From positions 1-64,000 of the forward strand of contig JAIVFJ010000001.1 of NCBI GenBank assembly GCA_025765615.1: 64,000 nucleotides of DNA. The letters are read 5' to 3'. The position numbers and the translations under genes were made by a program. Each line of letters starts with the position of its first letter. Positions within the stretch are counted from its first letter, which is position 1. The DNA is from Zopfochytrium polystomum. Its lineage: Eukaryota > Chytridiomycota > Chytridiomycetes > Chytridiales > Chytridiaceae. Shown piece after piece: positions 25,495 to 35,658 of this stretch. Under the pieces are notes generated by a model that saw nothing but the letters and a program-made list of their open reading frames with translations, had not been told where the DNA came from and did not search any database.

Positions 25495-26913
25495 TCAGGA
25501 GACAGGAAGCAGTGTGGGTGATGACCTTGATGGCATTTTCTGCAACACCATCACCCTCCTTGACATAAGGGACAGAAGGCTGAAAGACGATGGGAGGTTG
25601 GTGGTTGATACAGTAGGCCTCAAATTGCTGAGTGTTAAGACCAAGGTTGTCTGCCTGTACAAATAGAGTTCGTCAAGTGGGGAAGAGTTGCTCTTCAAAA
25701 TCAATGCGATCAATTATCCTTTGAGTGACGCCTGCTGTGTGAGCAACAGTGTTGACCCAAGTATAGGCTGTGGCGTAGTCAACAATAACTTCAAAGTAGT
25801 TGGAACCGTCGAGAGAACATGTACTGATCTTTCCAGCTTGGTCAGTACACAGCATCTGCAGCAGGGCAAAATCAAAACGAGGTTTGGCCATGAGGTGTTG
25901 CTGGTGCATCTTTGCCATATCACAAATGAGGCAAGGCTCGCATGTTGTTGGTGGTGGAGCAGTGCACTGTTGACATCACCAGACTTGAGTGTGTCATGTA
26001 CTTGCTCTCGATGGATGTGGCCAAAACGTCAGTGCCATAGGTTGCGTGCAGTTGCTGGTGATGCGTAGGCAATGGGCTCAACTGAAATTTTCCTCTGCGC
26101 AGCTGGGTGCTGGACTGGGATGAGATAGTAAAGGCTGTCACGTCGTTCGCCAATCTTGATGCCGTGTTGTGATGCGAGTGTGGCAAGATCAAGAAGAAAG
26201 ACAGAATCTTGAGTGAATAGCATCCCAGCAGTTGGGTCTTGGAGGACATGTGACACAGAGAGGAGCAGTTCCTTGAGTGATGGGACATGAAGCACATTGC
26301 AGAGCACCACGTCAAAACCAGGAAAAGTGAGAGTGACAGATCCAATTCCTTTGATGTGGTATTCATGGTCATCTGCTAGGCGGGCATGGTGTTCGGTTTC
26401 AAATCGTTGGTACTCAGGGAATTGCTCCTGTTGTGGGATCATTGTGGGTACAGCTCCAGAATTGATCATGTACAGAAGAGAGGCTATGCCTGTGTGTGAC
26501 GCGCTCACTGTTGCAGTGTTCACAAAGAAGTAGAAGCGAGAGGGACCGTTTATTTGAGAAGAATAAGAAACAGATGGCCCTCCTGTAGCAGGTTGAGGGT
26601 GAAATCCAGAGAAAGGAGCAAGAGTTGCTTGTGGTACAGCCACAGTTGCTGAGGATGAAGCATGGTTTGGTTGAGCTGGTGTGAAGTGCTGCGCCTGGAG
26701 CCTGTCTGAGATGGCATTGGCTTGGCGCATGTGCAGGCAGTACTCATTCAAGATTTGGCTCTCAGAATGTTTGCTTGGCCTGTTATCTTTCACTTTCAGT
26801 TCCAACCCTACTATCCTCTTTTTTCCCCCGGCTTTTGCCCCTCTGACTATTAACCTTGATGCTGCCTTCTCCAACCTTCCCTTTTGGGAACTCTGACTGC
26901 TATCACAACGCAT
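25495..26913 (-). pseudogene. Ty1/copia retrotransposon fragment (GAG-pre-integrase and integrase)
   Basis: The minus-strand frame at 26029-26913 carries a Copia-type region: a degenerate protease-like N-terminal part, a YHIKGIGSVTLTFPG segment, LCNVLHVPSLKELLLSVSHVL, and the GAG-pre-integrase stretch with SLYYLIPVQHP. Integrase remnants continue in other frames down to about 25495 (KPRFDFALLQ..., DGSNYFEVIVDYATAYTW, and a VKEGDGVAENAIKVITHTAS-like end). At least two frameshifts and stops break it. No reverse transcriptase is present here; an RT/RNase H piece of a similar element lies at 57207-57600. Not functional. Confidence 0.75.
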
Positions 26914-27062
26914 ATTTGTTTACCTTTCCTTTTGAACTTCCATTTGGGCTCTTGCCCTTCTGACCACAACTCTTGTCCTTGATTTCCTCACTGACTCTTG
27001 CCCTCTGACTGTTACTCTTTCTTGATCTCTTCACCTCTGTCTTTGAGAGCTTTGTCCCTCAA
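26914..27062. other. Low-complexity spacer before solo LTR
   Basis: Contains repeated CTCTTGCCCTTCTGACT-like phrases and no gene. Its last five bases, CTCAA, are one half of the target-site duplication of the solo LTR. Confidence 0.5.
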
Positions 27063-27080
27063 TGTTATGAATCACCCTCT

Positions 27081-27235
27081 GGAAACCTCTGGAACCTTCT
27101 AGAACATTCCTTCATGGAACCTTCTGGAACCTTCTGGAACATTCTAGAACATTCCTTCATGGAACATTCTGGAACCTTCTGGAACCTTCTAGAACATTCC
27201 TTCATGGAACCTTGTGGAACCTTCTGGAACCTTCT
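27081..27235 (+). promoter_or_regulatory. Extended heat-shock-element array in LTR U3
   Basis: Thirty-one consecutive 5-bp units in one register; 14 are nGAAn, 12 are nTTCn, mostly alternating, and only five (CCTCT, TTCAT three times, CTTGT) deviate. Alternating inverted nGAAn units are the binding site of trimeric heat-shock factor. The block AGAACATTCCTTCAT recurs every 45 bp (27101, 27146, 27191). HSF binding is inferred. Confidence 0.75.
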
Positions 27236-27344
27236 TTGCTTTCCTGACTTGTCTTGTTGTCATTGGTATCATTGGTATCATTGTATTACTAATTGCTCTT
27301 TCTGGAACTTTCTTTGAGTCTTGACAAGGAAGACTCTCAAAAGG

Positions 27345-27352
27345 TATAAAAG
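27345..27352 (+). promoter_or_regulatory. LTR TATA box
   Basis: TATAAAAG, 110 bp after the pentamer array. The same box sits at 59136-59143 (minus strand) in the other LTR. The predicted transcript start is about 35 bp downstream at 27380. Confidence 0.75.
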
Positions 27353-27460
27353 GGGGATGGGGGACCTGTCCCATCCCTCAAGTGAATTATTGTTTCCAAT
27401 ACAATCATCACTCCTCTCAGTTCCTTGTCTGCCTTGTCCTGTCCTGCCATGTTCCTGACA

Positions 27461-27690
27461 CTCAACCTTTCCATTTACAACTACAACCTCTCTTCAACCA
27501 CCAATCCTTCCCATTCCCTCTTCTTTGTTACTATCTTTTATATGCAGTGGAGATACCTGATGACCCTGCAAGTCCAAAGCGCATGGGGTGGGTTTGCTGA
27601 GGTGATACCTTGACTAAGTCAACGATGGTTCACCGCTGATGGCGCTTTCTCTTCCTGCCTTCCTCTGGTGCTGGAACAATTAAAAAAAAA
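27461..27690. other. Flank of the solo LTR
   Basis: Short region with target-site duplication CTCAA at its left edge and a poly-A run at about 27682-27690. No gene recognised. Confidence 0.4.
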
Positions 27691-27925
27691 GTATTTGTCA
27701 ACAGCAGAAGCCAGCACCCAGGTCTGCATTGGCAGTGGCTCACTCTCCCATGGGCATTGTGCGAATGATAACTGACAGTCACAATAGGTTCAGTTCCGTC
27801 TTGTGCCTCTTGCTGCTAACCAGTCAGTTCCACCTAACACATACTACTTGCCTAGTCCACAAAGTATTCCTGCTCAACTGTTTAACAGGGGAATCAACAC
27901 AAAGAATGAAGAGGAGGGGCAATCC
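27691..27925 (+). repeat. Dispersed repeat, copy 2
   Basis: Direct repeat of 25238-25392, extending further: the segment CTACTTGCCTAGTCCACAAA with its continuation to about 27925 recurs at 28937-29010. The chain of partial copies suggests nested insertions or rearranged ends of one element. Confidence 0.75.
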
Positions 27926-28936
27926 TATGAGGGTTTGTGCAAAAGTCTTGGGCAAAGCTCCCTAACCCCTGGTGGAGGATGGGTGTCCAACCTGAATGGA
28001 ACTGGTTGGGAGACTCAATGACAGAAGGCAGGAAGGCAGGAGCATGAGTGTGACAAGAGGGTTGTATTTGTTGCTTGTTTGTGATGAAAAACAACGAGGA
28101 AGAAAAACACAAAGGGAGGGGTCCACCAGAAAGAGGAGAAGGAAAGGCGTGGCGGATCAATGCACCACACCCTCCCTCAAAGGGAAAGTCACAAATGCCA
28201 GACTCCCAGGAACCAAGGAGCGGCCCACACTTCCACATTGCACTCGCAATGATGACAGCAGGGCAAACTGTTTCAACTCTTGTGTCCATGGGCCGCTCCA
28301 AGAGGAAATGAAATGGCACTCTCAAGGGTGCAACACAACTGCTGAATAAAGAGAGCTGAGGGTAACAGGTCTTTACCTTGCAAAGAGCCCTGTCTCAAAC
28401 ACAACGAAAACAGTAAGTGGTGATGGGACAGACAGAACGTGGGCAAACATCCCTCATTAAGTTGTCACTGGGGTGCTGCAGAAGGCCTCATTGCTGCCAG
28501 CAACGAGGGGGGTAAAAAAGAGAATTGAGCAGAACATGTAGGGATTGGAAGGTCACCAGCTGGGAACCTGTTCATAGAAACACGAGCAATCGAGCATGTG
28601 CCACACACAACCGCCCACAGCCACATCCACTCAACTTGACCAACAGAATTATCAAATAGCACTACTTGCACTCTCACAACTCGAATATAATCACTAACCT
28701 TACAACTCAGACTCTGGCGTACTCTCCCAATGTACTGTCCCAAAATGCCTTGCAAATTTTCTGCAGCCATTGAGCAGAACCTGGTTCAAATAAAGTTGCT
28801 CTTGCTGAATGATGGATGTGCAATATCAGGGCAGAAGTGTGAGACTATACTCACTCCTTTGACCACGGGATCCGGGCCTTAGAGTGAGGGAACTAAAACT
28901 AACTTTATCAGGCTGTTGCCTAGGGTGTTTCAATCC
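27926..28936. other. Repeat-derived region without a recognisable gene
   Basis: Frames here are short and interrupted. The segment 28533-28600, read on the minus strand, is similar (roughly three quarters of bases) to 57040-57110 on the plus strand, including TTCC-CTGGTGACCTTCCAA, so it belongs to a dispersed family. Confidence 0.4.
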
Positions 28937-29010
28937 TACTACTTGCCTAGTCCACAAAGTATCCTACTGATCTGTTTAACAGGGGTCTCAAACACAATGA
29001 ACATCCAGAG
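28937..29010 (+). repeat. Dispersed repeat, partial copy 3
   Basis: CTACTTGCCTAGTCCACAAA and following bases match 27842-27925 with several changes, including the TGTTTAACAGGGG core. Confidence 0.65.
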
Positions 29011-29338
29011 GGACAATCCTCAATCCTCTGTGGGATCGGTGCAGGACTTTCCTGTTTTTTTTATTTTATTTTTATTTGTTCCAGCCCCGGAGGGGCTGGC
29101 GGGAAGAGAAAAAGCCATCAACAGTGAACCGCAATGGACTATGTCCAGGTATCACCTCAACCCACCCCATACACTACAGACTTACAGCATCTCCACCGCA
29201 TATAAAGCCAAAATGATCAAAGGCGAAGGGAAAAACACAGAATCAAGAAAATAGAGAAGTAAATCAGAAGGAGGTCAGTGTAAGAGAGGGGAACAGCTGT
29301 GAAAAATCAGAGGGTTGGGATAAGTCAGATTAGGCTAT

Positions 29339-30866
29339 GGCCCATGTCAAGATTGAGAAGGGCAACAGTGGGCTCAGTGAATGTCAGGGGGCTCAGCAGG
29401 AGGTGGGTGACAAGTGGCTCTTGCTTGTTGGCATAGGGAAGTTGTATTGTGTGGTGGGAGGGGATCTGCGGGGCTTGGAGCACTTGTCAGAGGGCTTGAT
29501 GGACTTTGACTTCTCCCAAGAGATAGTGTCGTCGCAACGGGGGATCCAAATGAGTCAATGGGTGTCAAGAAGGAGCTGATGGAAAGTGGTGACAAGGGTT
29601 TTAAGGACAGAGGCAGCAGGGATATCATGTGAGAATAAGGGGTCATAAAAGGATTGAGGGATGAAGCCACAAAGGAGGGAGGAAAAATTGATACAAGATT
29701 GATGATCAAAGAGAAATTCAGGGTGAGAGCCTGTAAAAGGGATGGACTAGGGAGGAGAGCAACCATGAGGTGCAGGAGGAACAGTGGAGGAAAGAGTTTC
29801 AGCAAAGGTGTTGCGAATCATGGTAATGGCATCAGCAGCTACAGGGCATTGCCAGACGTGCTCTGTGGTTTCCAAAGCGTGGTAGCATCAACAACTGAGC
29901 CCATCAGGGTAGACTTGAGGGTGTCTTTGGTGTAGAACTTTTTGGGTGGGCAAAGTGCTGCTGAGGATTTGAAGTTGATACTTGTGACCAGCAGAGCCAG
30001 GGAGAGTGACAAAGAGGGAAGAGGGATTAATTCCAGAGTGGAGAACAAGAAATTGTGGCTTCCCAATGAACTAGGTCAGGGTTGTGGGCGATGTGGGCAA
30101 AGGGTGAGGGTTCAGAAGAGCAAAATGGTGAGAGAAACCTGTGAGGAGTTGCAGTTGTCATTGAAGTTGGCCCAAGACTGGGGTATTTGAGATGAAGGCA
30201 GTGGCTGGGAGGATCTGTTGTGAGAGGATTGGTAACGAGGTTGGGTCAGAAGTCGAGGGTACAGATGATGCCAGCTTGCCTGCTTGTTTGTTGCCAGCAT
30301 CGCTGTTGTGTCCACGAACCCAGGAAACTTGTGGAGGGGGCCAATCCAAGACTGTAGCGTGGCTGCAACACATGCCCAAAGGGTGGGGTGGGAAGTGGTG
30401 TGCAAAAGACGATGGAGGGAATCAGAGAGAGGAGGTGTGTTGAGCTTGCTGTGCGGATGGGGACTAAAGGAGTTTGAGGGGAAGAGTTTCTCAAAGATGT
30501 GAACCACTCCAAAATTGTCAAGTCGAAAAGTGAGGGGCAGGGAAAGCTTTGCAGTGGTGGTGAGGGCAGCAAGGAGAGCAGCAATTTCAGCAGTTGTGGA
30601 AGAGGCAGAGAGTGGAGGGAGGGCAAAAGAAAATTCAAAGTTAAGCTCAAGGCAACAGAGCCAGCCATGAAGCCCTCCTCACAAAGGGAGCCATTGGTGT
30701 CAAAGGTCAAGGATGGGTGGGTATGAGCAAGGGCAGCAGGGAGGAGGGGGACGTCCATTGGTTGAAAGCAGGGATTTGTGAAGGGAGCTGAATTGAAAGT
30801 GGAGTGGTGGGAGGTGAGGAGCCAATGACTATCGCGACCAACGAACATCGATCCTCGACCCTCCAT
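29339..30866 (-). pseudogene. Degenerate non-LTR retrotransposon 3' part (RNase H and CCHC-like end)
   Basis: On the minus strand, three frames together show a retroelement RNase H: FDTNGSLCEEGFMAG (strand 1), an AEIAALLAAL-like helix, and VSWVRGHNSDAGNKQAGKLA, the C-terminal part with the conserved His and Asn. About 400 bp downstream comes ETTEHVWQCP, the Cys/His end typical of Tad1/I-type elements after reverse transcriptase. Frames change several times, so it is dead. No RT was recognised, which suggests a 5'-truncated or eroded copy. The element ends abruptly where the upstream region of the Cdc4-like gene begins. Confidence 0.65.
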
Positions 30867-31719
30867 CTCGCTTCGAAAAACAGCATGCTACGTGTGTCCT
30901 ACATCTATTGGCCTTCAACGCTCGTAATAGTGCCTTACTCTCCTCCAACCCTCTCGGCGGCTTCGCGCGCCGTTCGACGACGGTCCCGCCAAGACCCGCA
31001 ACCAAATGGCAAGCACGGGGATCAGGAAGAACAGAAATCGACGCGACAGCGCCAGCGTCGCCAGCTACCGAGGCGTTCAAAGCAAGCGCCGTCTGTCCGC
31101 GCGACAAGAGCGCCTACTGCTATTACAAGCGGCCGCCGCCAACGCGCCCCGACCGTCGCAACCGTGTTTCCCGGTCGGAAACGGTACACAGCGGTTCTCG
31201 CAACACCCGCGCTGCTGCCCGCGACTGTGCCGGTCCGCGGAACAGCAGCCCATCCACCTACAAAGAAGCCAGTCCCACCACCCGTCGCTCCTCCAGGTCA
31301 GGCCATCGCTCACGAGGCGTCGCTTGTACGGCCCACTCCTGCGGGGGGGTAAGCCGTCACGTGGGCGGATGCAGTGAGGCGGGTAATTCGTGTGTGAGGA
31401 GCTCTGTGGTGGGTTGGTGGGTTTTTCTTTTTTGGAGTTGGGGTGCAGATTGGGACCAATCGAATGAATGGGGTTACAATCTCGCCGCGGGAATCGGCTC
31501 AGCCCCCTCAAAGTGCCGCCCGCTCTAAGAAAGCACCAACTTGCACTTGCACTTGCTTGGCAAACTGCAGTTTGTCTGAAGCGGGCTCCGGGCAAAGGCG
31601 GCCCTGTCGGAAGCGGCCTGCCGCGACGAAACAAATTCTTTCCGTGCGCGGTAGGGCCAACTCGCAATTATTTTTATATGACTTGGACAGGGACGGCCAA
31701 AACGTAACCACCTTGCACA
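30867..31719. other. Region upstream of the Cdc4-like gene, no F-box found
   Basis: Arg/Pro-rich frames only. I looked for an F-box (LPxE...IL..L pattern) that should precede the WD40 domain of Cdc4/Fbxw7 and saw none on the plus strand. The retroelement fragment borders it on the left. Confidence 0.4.
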
Positions 31720-32868
31720 ATGAGCGCGAACAGAGAGGAGCTGCCTGCGCCGCCTGCGCCGCCGCCCGCACCGGAAAGGCGGCAACGCCAAACGCACGAC
31801 TTGAGGAGGAGCAATTGGTTGCACGGGCGATGCTCGTCTATATCATTCCCTGGGCACGGCAAGTTCGTCGTCACTTGCCTGCAGTTTGACGACGACAAGA
31901 TCGTCTCTGGGTGAGTTTTGGAGTGTGTGGAAGCACCCTCCACCACCATCCATCCATTGCAGTGTCCGCGTTGCGGTCGTGTTAAAGGATGCGCCGTGAA
32001 CACAGGTCTGACGACAAGACTATCCTCATTCACGACACGCGAACTGGGCAGCTGATCCGTCGATTGACGGGACACACGGGCGGCGTCTGGACCATGCAGT
32101 ACCACGAGAATACGTTGGCGTCTGGATCCACCGATGGGACAGTCCGCATTTGGGTATCGACGATTTCGTTCCTTTCGCCAACCCTCTCGCTACGTTTTCG
32201 GTCTTTCATTGATTCTCTATTTGCTTTAACGATGTAGAACATGGAGACTGGTCAATGCACACACGTGCTTGAAGGTCACACTTCCACCGTGCGCTGTCTG
32301 CTAATATTACCCCCGACGCCGGCTTCATCGGAGAGGTGGAACTCGGTTGGAAGCGACGCCACAGACTACCCGTTCCCGGTCATCGTCACCGGATCGCGCG
32401 ACTCAACACTTCGCGTGTGGAAACTCCCTCTGGCCGGACGAGGCTCCGGCGGCTCCGCCCAAGGCGGAGGAACGGTCATGAGCATCAATCCACAAGGGGT
32501 CGCACCTGGGGGCGGAGGACCTCACATTGCTGCCACAGCCGCCGCCGCCTCAAGCAAGTCGACGCCGACGAACGAGTCCCCCCATCTCCTCCACGTTCTG
32601 ACGGGCCACACCCAAACCATCCGCAGCATAGCCGGCCACGGCGGCGTGGTGGTTTCCGGCGGCTACGACAGCACCGTGAGAGTTTGGAACTTGGTGACGG
32701 GGCAGATGGACCACTGCCTGACAGGCCACCGCGATAGGGTGTACAGCGTCGCATACTGCCACGAGACTCGGAGGGCCGCGAGCGGGAGCCTCGATACGAA
32801 TGTTCGCGTGTGGGACACGATGTTGGGGACGGCGTTGTTTGTGCTGGAAGGTAAGGCGACCTTTCTGT

Positions 32869-32908
<40 letters not shown>

Positions 32909-33697
32909 GTGCTTCCCGGTGTTTCCTCATTTTTACGAACAAGGCTTCTTGCTAACTTTTCAACAGGCCACTCGAGTCTCGTTGGCCGGCTGGAGATATC
33001 ACCAAAGTACGTGCTGTCGGGCGCAGCAGACTCGACGCTTCGCGTTTGGTCCTCCGCGACCGGCGAGTCCCTTGCGACGCTGACTGGCCACTCAGCCCCC
33101 ATCTTTTGCCTTGAGCACGACCCTGACCTCAACCTGATCGTGTCCGGCGCAGAGGGCGGCGTCCGACTGTGGGAACTCGAGTCGACGGAGGCCGGAGCGG
33201 CGGCGGCCGCCGCCTCAGCCGTCGCGTCCGCCTCCGCCGCAGCCGCCAGGGGTAATAGCTCACGGCAAGGCGGTAACGGCGGTTTCGCGCCCAACGACAG
33301 GGCCGTCGGGGGCGATGCCGGCGGCGGCCACAACGCCGGGCCTGCGGACGGTGCGCTGCAGGCACCGCCGCCGCCGATCCCGCAGGATGACGCGGAAACA
33401 ACTGCGGCGCCGACGACGACCCTGCCGCCGCCGCCGCGGCACGGGCGCTTCGTGCGCGACATTACAAGCGCGTTCTCGGTGTGGCGCGTGAAGATGGACC
33501 GGCGGCGGCTGGTGACGGCGCTGCAGGGGCGGGGTGCGCAGACGTGGTTTGAGGTGCGGGATTTTGGCGGTGTCGGCGGCGACGGTGAGGATGACGGCGA
33601 CGAAGGCGAGTACAACCACGACTTTAGCGACGGCCATGGCGGCGCTGGGGGAGGCGGCGGCGTCGTGATGATGGCAAAGGGGACGAAGTACCACTAG
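31720..33697 (+). CDS. Cdc4/Fbxw7-like WD40 protein (no visible F-box)
   Basis: Four exons (31720-31910, 32006-32153, 32238-32850, 32967-33697) join in phase to 560 residues. After about 40 Pro/Arg-rich residues the sequence follows the Cdc4/Fbxw7 propeller: VVTCLQFDDDKIVSGSDDKT, HTGGVWTMQY, GHTSTVRCL, VTGSRDSTLRVW, GHRDRVYSV, SGSLDTNVRVWD, GHSSLVGRLEI, SGAADSTLRVW, and a final FSVWRVKMDRRRLVTALQ strand. Two low-complexity insertions interrupt it (about 32440-32580 and 33190-33460). The family supplies the substrate receptor of SCF ubiquitin ligases and binds phosphodegrons. The F-box that docks Skp1 is missing from this model; it may lie in an unrecognised upstream exon or have been lost. 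Intron 3 contains a 36-base T run. Confidence 0.85.
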
Positions 33698-33778
33698 TTT
33701 GAGGACGACGACGAAGACGGGAATGGAGAGGGGCGATGAGGATGGCGAGAGAGACGTGACCAGCAAATTGTGAAAAGA

Positions 33779-33784
33779 AATAAA
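33779..33784 (+). terminator. AATAAA polyadenylation signal
   Basis: Perfect AATAAA 82 bp after the stop of the Cdc4-like gene. Confidence 0.5.
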
Positions 33785-33993
33785 GATGGGAAGTCAAGGA
33801 TTAACCCTGAGCAGACTTCGATCCAACAGCAAATTATTTTTGCTTTTGTGCCATTTTCGATGAACTTTGGAGCGGCTCACACAAACAAACTTAAAAGGTA
33901 TCATCTTCAGCGTACTATGGTGTAAAGAGGCGAAGCCGAAAACCCCGCACCAATACCAACTTCACGCCACCAGCATCCCATTTTCAGGCTAAT

Positions 33994-34182
33994 TTAATAA
34001 CCCAATAGCCGTTGTGCTGTCCCTTGTAGAAATCTTCGCACTTCATCCAATATCCAAGGGCTAACTTGAATGTATTTGTCTCCGGATAGCGAGGTTACTG
34101 TCGAGATTGGTATCTGCGATGCTTCAACAAACAGCGGATGTGGATCGTCGATAGGACTGCCAAAATGGATGTTTCGATTCAT
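33994..34182 (-). CDS. Possible small protein, 62 aa, unknown
   Basis: An open frame from ATG 34182 with a protein-like composition (FGSPIDDPHPLFVEASQIP, then SPWILDEVRRFLQG) and no low-complexity bias. It lies just downstream of the phosducin-like gene on the same strand and could instead be a 3' exon or part of that gene's untranslated region. No family recognised. The rest of 33785-34496 has no other candidate. Confidence 0.25.
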   Translation of the reverse strand: MNRNIHFGSPIDDPHPLFVEASQIPISTVTSLSGDKYIQVSPWILDEVRRFLQGTAQRLLGY

Positions 34183-34496
34183 GGAAGAAGACCACACGCC
34201 GCAGACAGAGAGCCGAAGATCGGACAAAAACCCAACCAGGGAAGGTCTCGTATGGTTCGGCCCAGCGGAGCGATTGTTGGTCGCCGCGGAACTGGACCCC
34301 AGGGCTCTCCTTTTTTTTTCCCGCTCGCGTGGACTGGCGCCGATGCTGCGTTGGGAACGGCTCGAACCATACGCACATCTCGATGGAATTTCAACTTTTA
34401 TTTGTGTGTGTGCGAGTGTGTGGATGTGTGCGCGCGACAATCGAGAACCTTGTGCCTCCTTTCCGGTGGGACTCATTCCCTGCGGGACAACTTCAA

Positions 34497-35477
34497 TCAA
34501 TCGTCCAAGACTTTCGACTTGCGCAAGTAGTCCTCAAAGTCCTCAGCGGAGCATCTCCCCGTCCTAGCCCAACCGTCAATCTCATCCGTCATGCGCAGCA
34601 AGCTGGCCTTGAGATCGCCCGCTTTGTACACGAGCAGGGCCGGCAGGGCGGCAACGTCAAAGTCGCGATCGGCCTTTGTGGAGAGAATCCGCAGAAACTT
34701 GACCGTTGGGTGGACGGGAGCGAGGCCGGCCAGGAAGGTGTTGACCTGGCGGCAGGCCTCGATCTGCGGCTGGTAGAGGTGGATGACGACGGTGACCGCC
34801 GGGTCCTCGTCGTCGATCGCCTTGACGTAGTCGTCCACCTCGATCTCGGTGCACTTGCCAAAGCGCGGACGGAGGGAGAGCTGGGCTAGCTCCAGCAGCC
34901 GCTGCTGTCGGTACCGGTCGGCGGTGGTCGCTCCGCCGGGGTCCCGATCGCCGATGTCGGCCTCCTCCTCCTCGAGCGCCCTGATGAGCTCGTCGGCTTC
35001 GTCTTCCTCCTCGCGCTGCCTCTCGGCAAAGCTCTTGGAGTCGACCACCCCGGTTTTCTCTTCTCGCTCGATCTCCCGGCGGAGCCATCCTTTGGACATG
35101 GCGGCCTTGCCCATCTTGGCGGCCAGGAACGCCCGCTCCTCATCCTGCCGGGCCTTCTCCTGACGCTGGTGGAATCGGTGGTCGGCGAGCACACCCTTTG
35201 GCCCGGTCATGGGCCCGTCGCTCCGCTGCGATCCTGGGCCGCCGAGGCCCAGCTGTTGGCGGATCTGTTGGTCTTCAAGGATCCGAGACACCCGATCGTC
35301 GGTTGCGTTGGGGTCACCAGCAAAGGGATCGTGGCCGCCGTCGGTGCCTCCCCGCATCGATTCCAGTCCTGCAGAGTAGCCGTCATCGCCATCGTCGTGG
35401 CGCACCGGCTCGGCGTCGGGATCGCCCGATTGGGACGATTGGAAGGCTGCGAGGAGCTGCTCGTCAGTCGTTGCCAT
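34497..35477 (-). CDS. Phosducin-like protein (PhLP/PDCL family)
   Basis: Intronless, 326 residues from ATG 35477. It has the phosducin-family layout: an acidic N-terminus, a GPKGVLADHRFH block matching the conserved GPKGV-x-D-W motif of PhLP1, a charged helical region with many Arg/Glu (about 110-190), then a thioredoxin-like domain (about 195-320) with FGKCTEIEVDDYVKAID, VVIHLYQPQIEACRQVN and ALLVYKAGDLKASLLRM. No CxxC pair is present, as is normal for phosducins. PhLP1 works with the CCT chaperonin to assemble G-protein beta-gamma dimers in the cytosol. The subtype (PhLP1 rather than PhLP2/3) rests on the GPKGV motif. ALG2 lies 181 bp upstream in the same orientation. Confidence 0.88.
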   Translation of the reverse strand: MATTDEQLLAAFQSSQSGDPDAEPVRHDDGDDGYSAGLESMRGGTDGGHDPFAGDPNATDDRVSRILEDQQIRQQLGLGGPGSQRSDGPMTGPKGVLADHRFHQRQEKARQDEERAFLAAKMGKAAMSKGWLRREIEREEKTGVVDSKSFAERQREEEDEADELIRALEEEEADIGDRDPGGATTADRYRQQRLLELAQLSLRPRFGKCTEIEVDDYVKAIDDEDPAVTVVIHLYQPQIEACRQVNTFLAGLAPVHPTVKFLRILSTKADRDFDVAALPALLVYKAGDLKASLLRMTDEIDGWARTGRCSAEDFEDYLRKSKVLDD

Positions 35478-35658
35478 CTTCGCCCCACTTGGCTTTCAGA
35501 CAATGAACAATGCTTTCCAAACTCCGACAAAATCTTCTATTCCAACTCAAAGACACCCCCCTTTCAATACAAAAACTTCATTGCGTAATAGAGGAATACG
35601 GCGATTGCCGTCCCCACCGACAAGGAGAGCAGCATACTGAAGCCGACAGCAATAGTTC

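Larger units (their letters stand above)
27063..27460 (+). repeat. Solo LTR of a Ty3/gypsy chromovirus, with 5-bp target-site duplication
   Basis: 398 bp, beginning TGTTATGAATCACC and ending GTTCCTGACA, flanked on both sides by CTCAA (27058-27062 and 27461-27465). Apart from 90 extra bases in the pentamer array it differs at only about two positions from the LTR at 59028-59335. No internal element sequence adjoins it, so it is a solo LTR left by recombination between two LTRs of one insertion. Confidence 0.93.

Noticed and set aside
27114..27317. Open frame with repeated Glu-His-Ser/Gly-Thr-Phe-Trp phrases
   Set aside because: It reads straight through the HSE pentamer array of the solo LTR; the periodicity is regulatory DNA, not a protein.
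27894..28325. 143-residue minus-strand frame
   Set aside because: In repeat-rich DNA with no recognisable domain; open frame length is unremarkable for the composition.
31006..31528. Upstream Arg/Ser-rich frames as the F-box exon of the Cdc4-like gene
   Set aside because: No F-box pattern, and no donor/acceptor pair that joins them convincingly to 31720.
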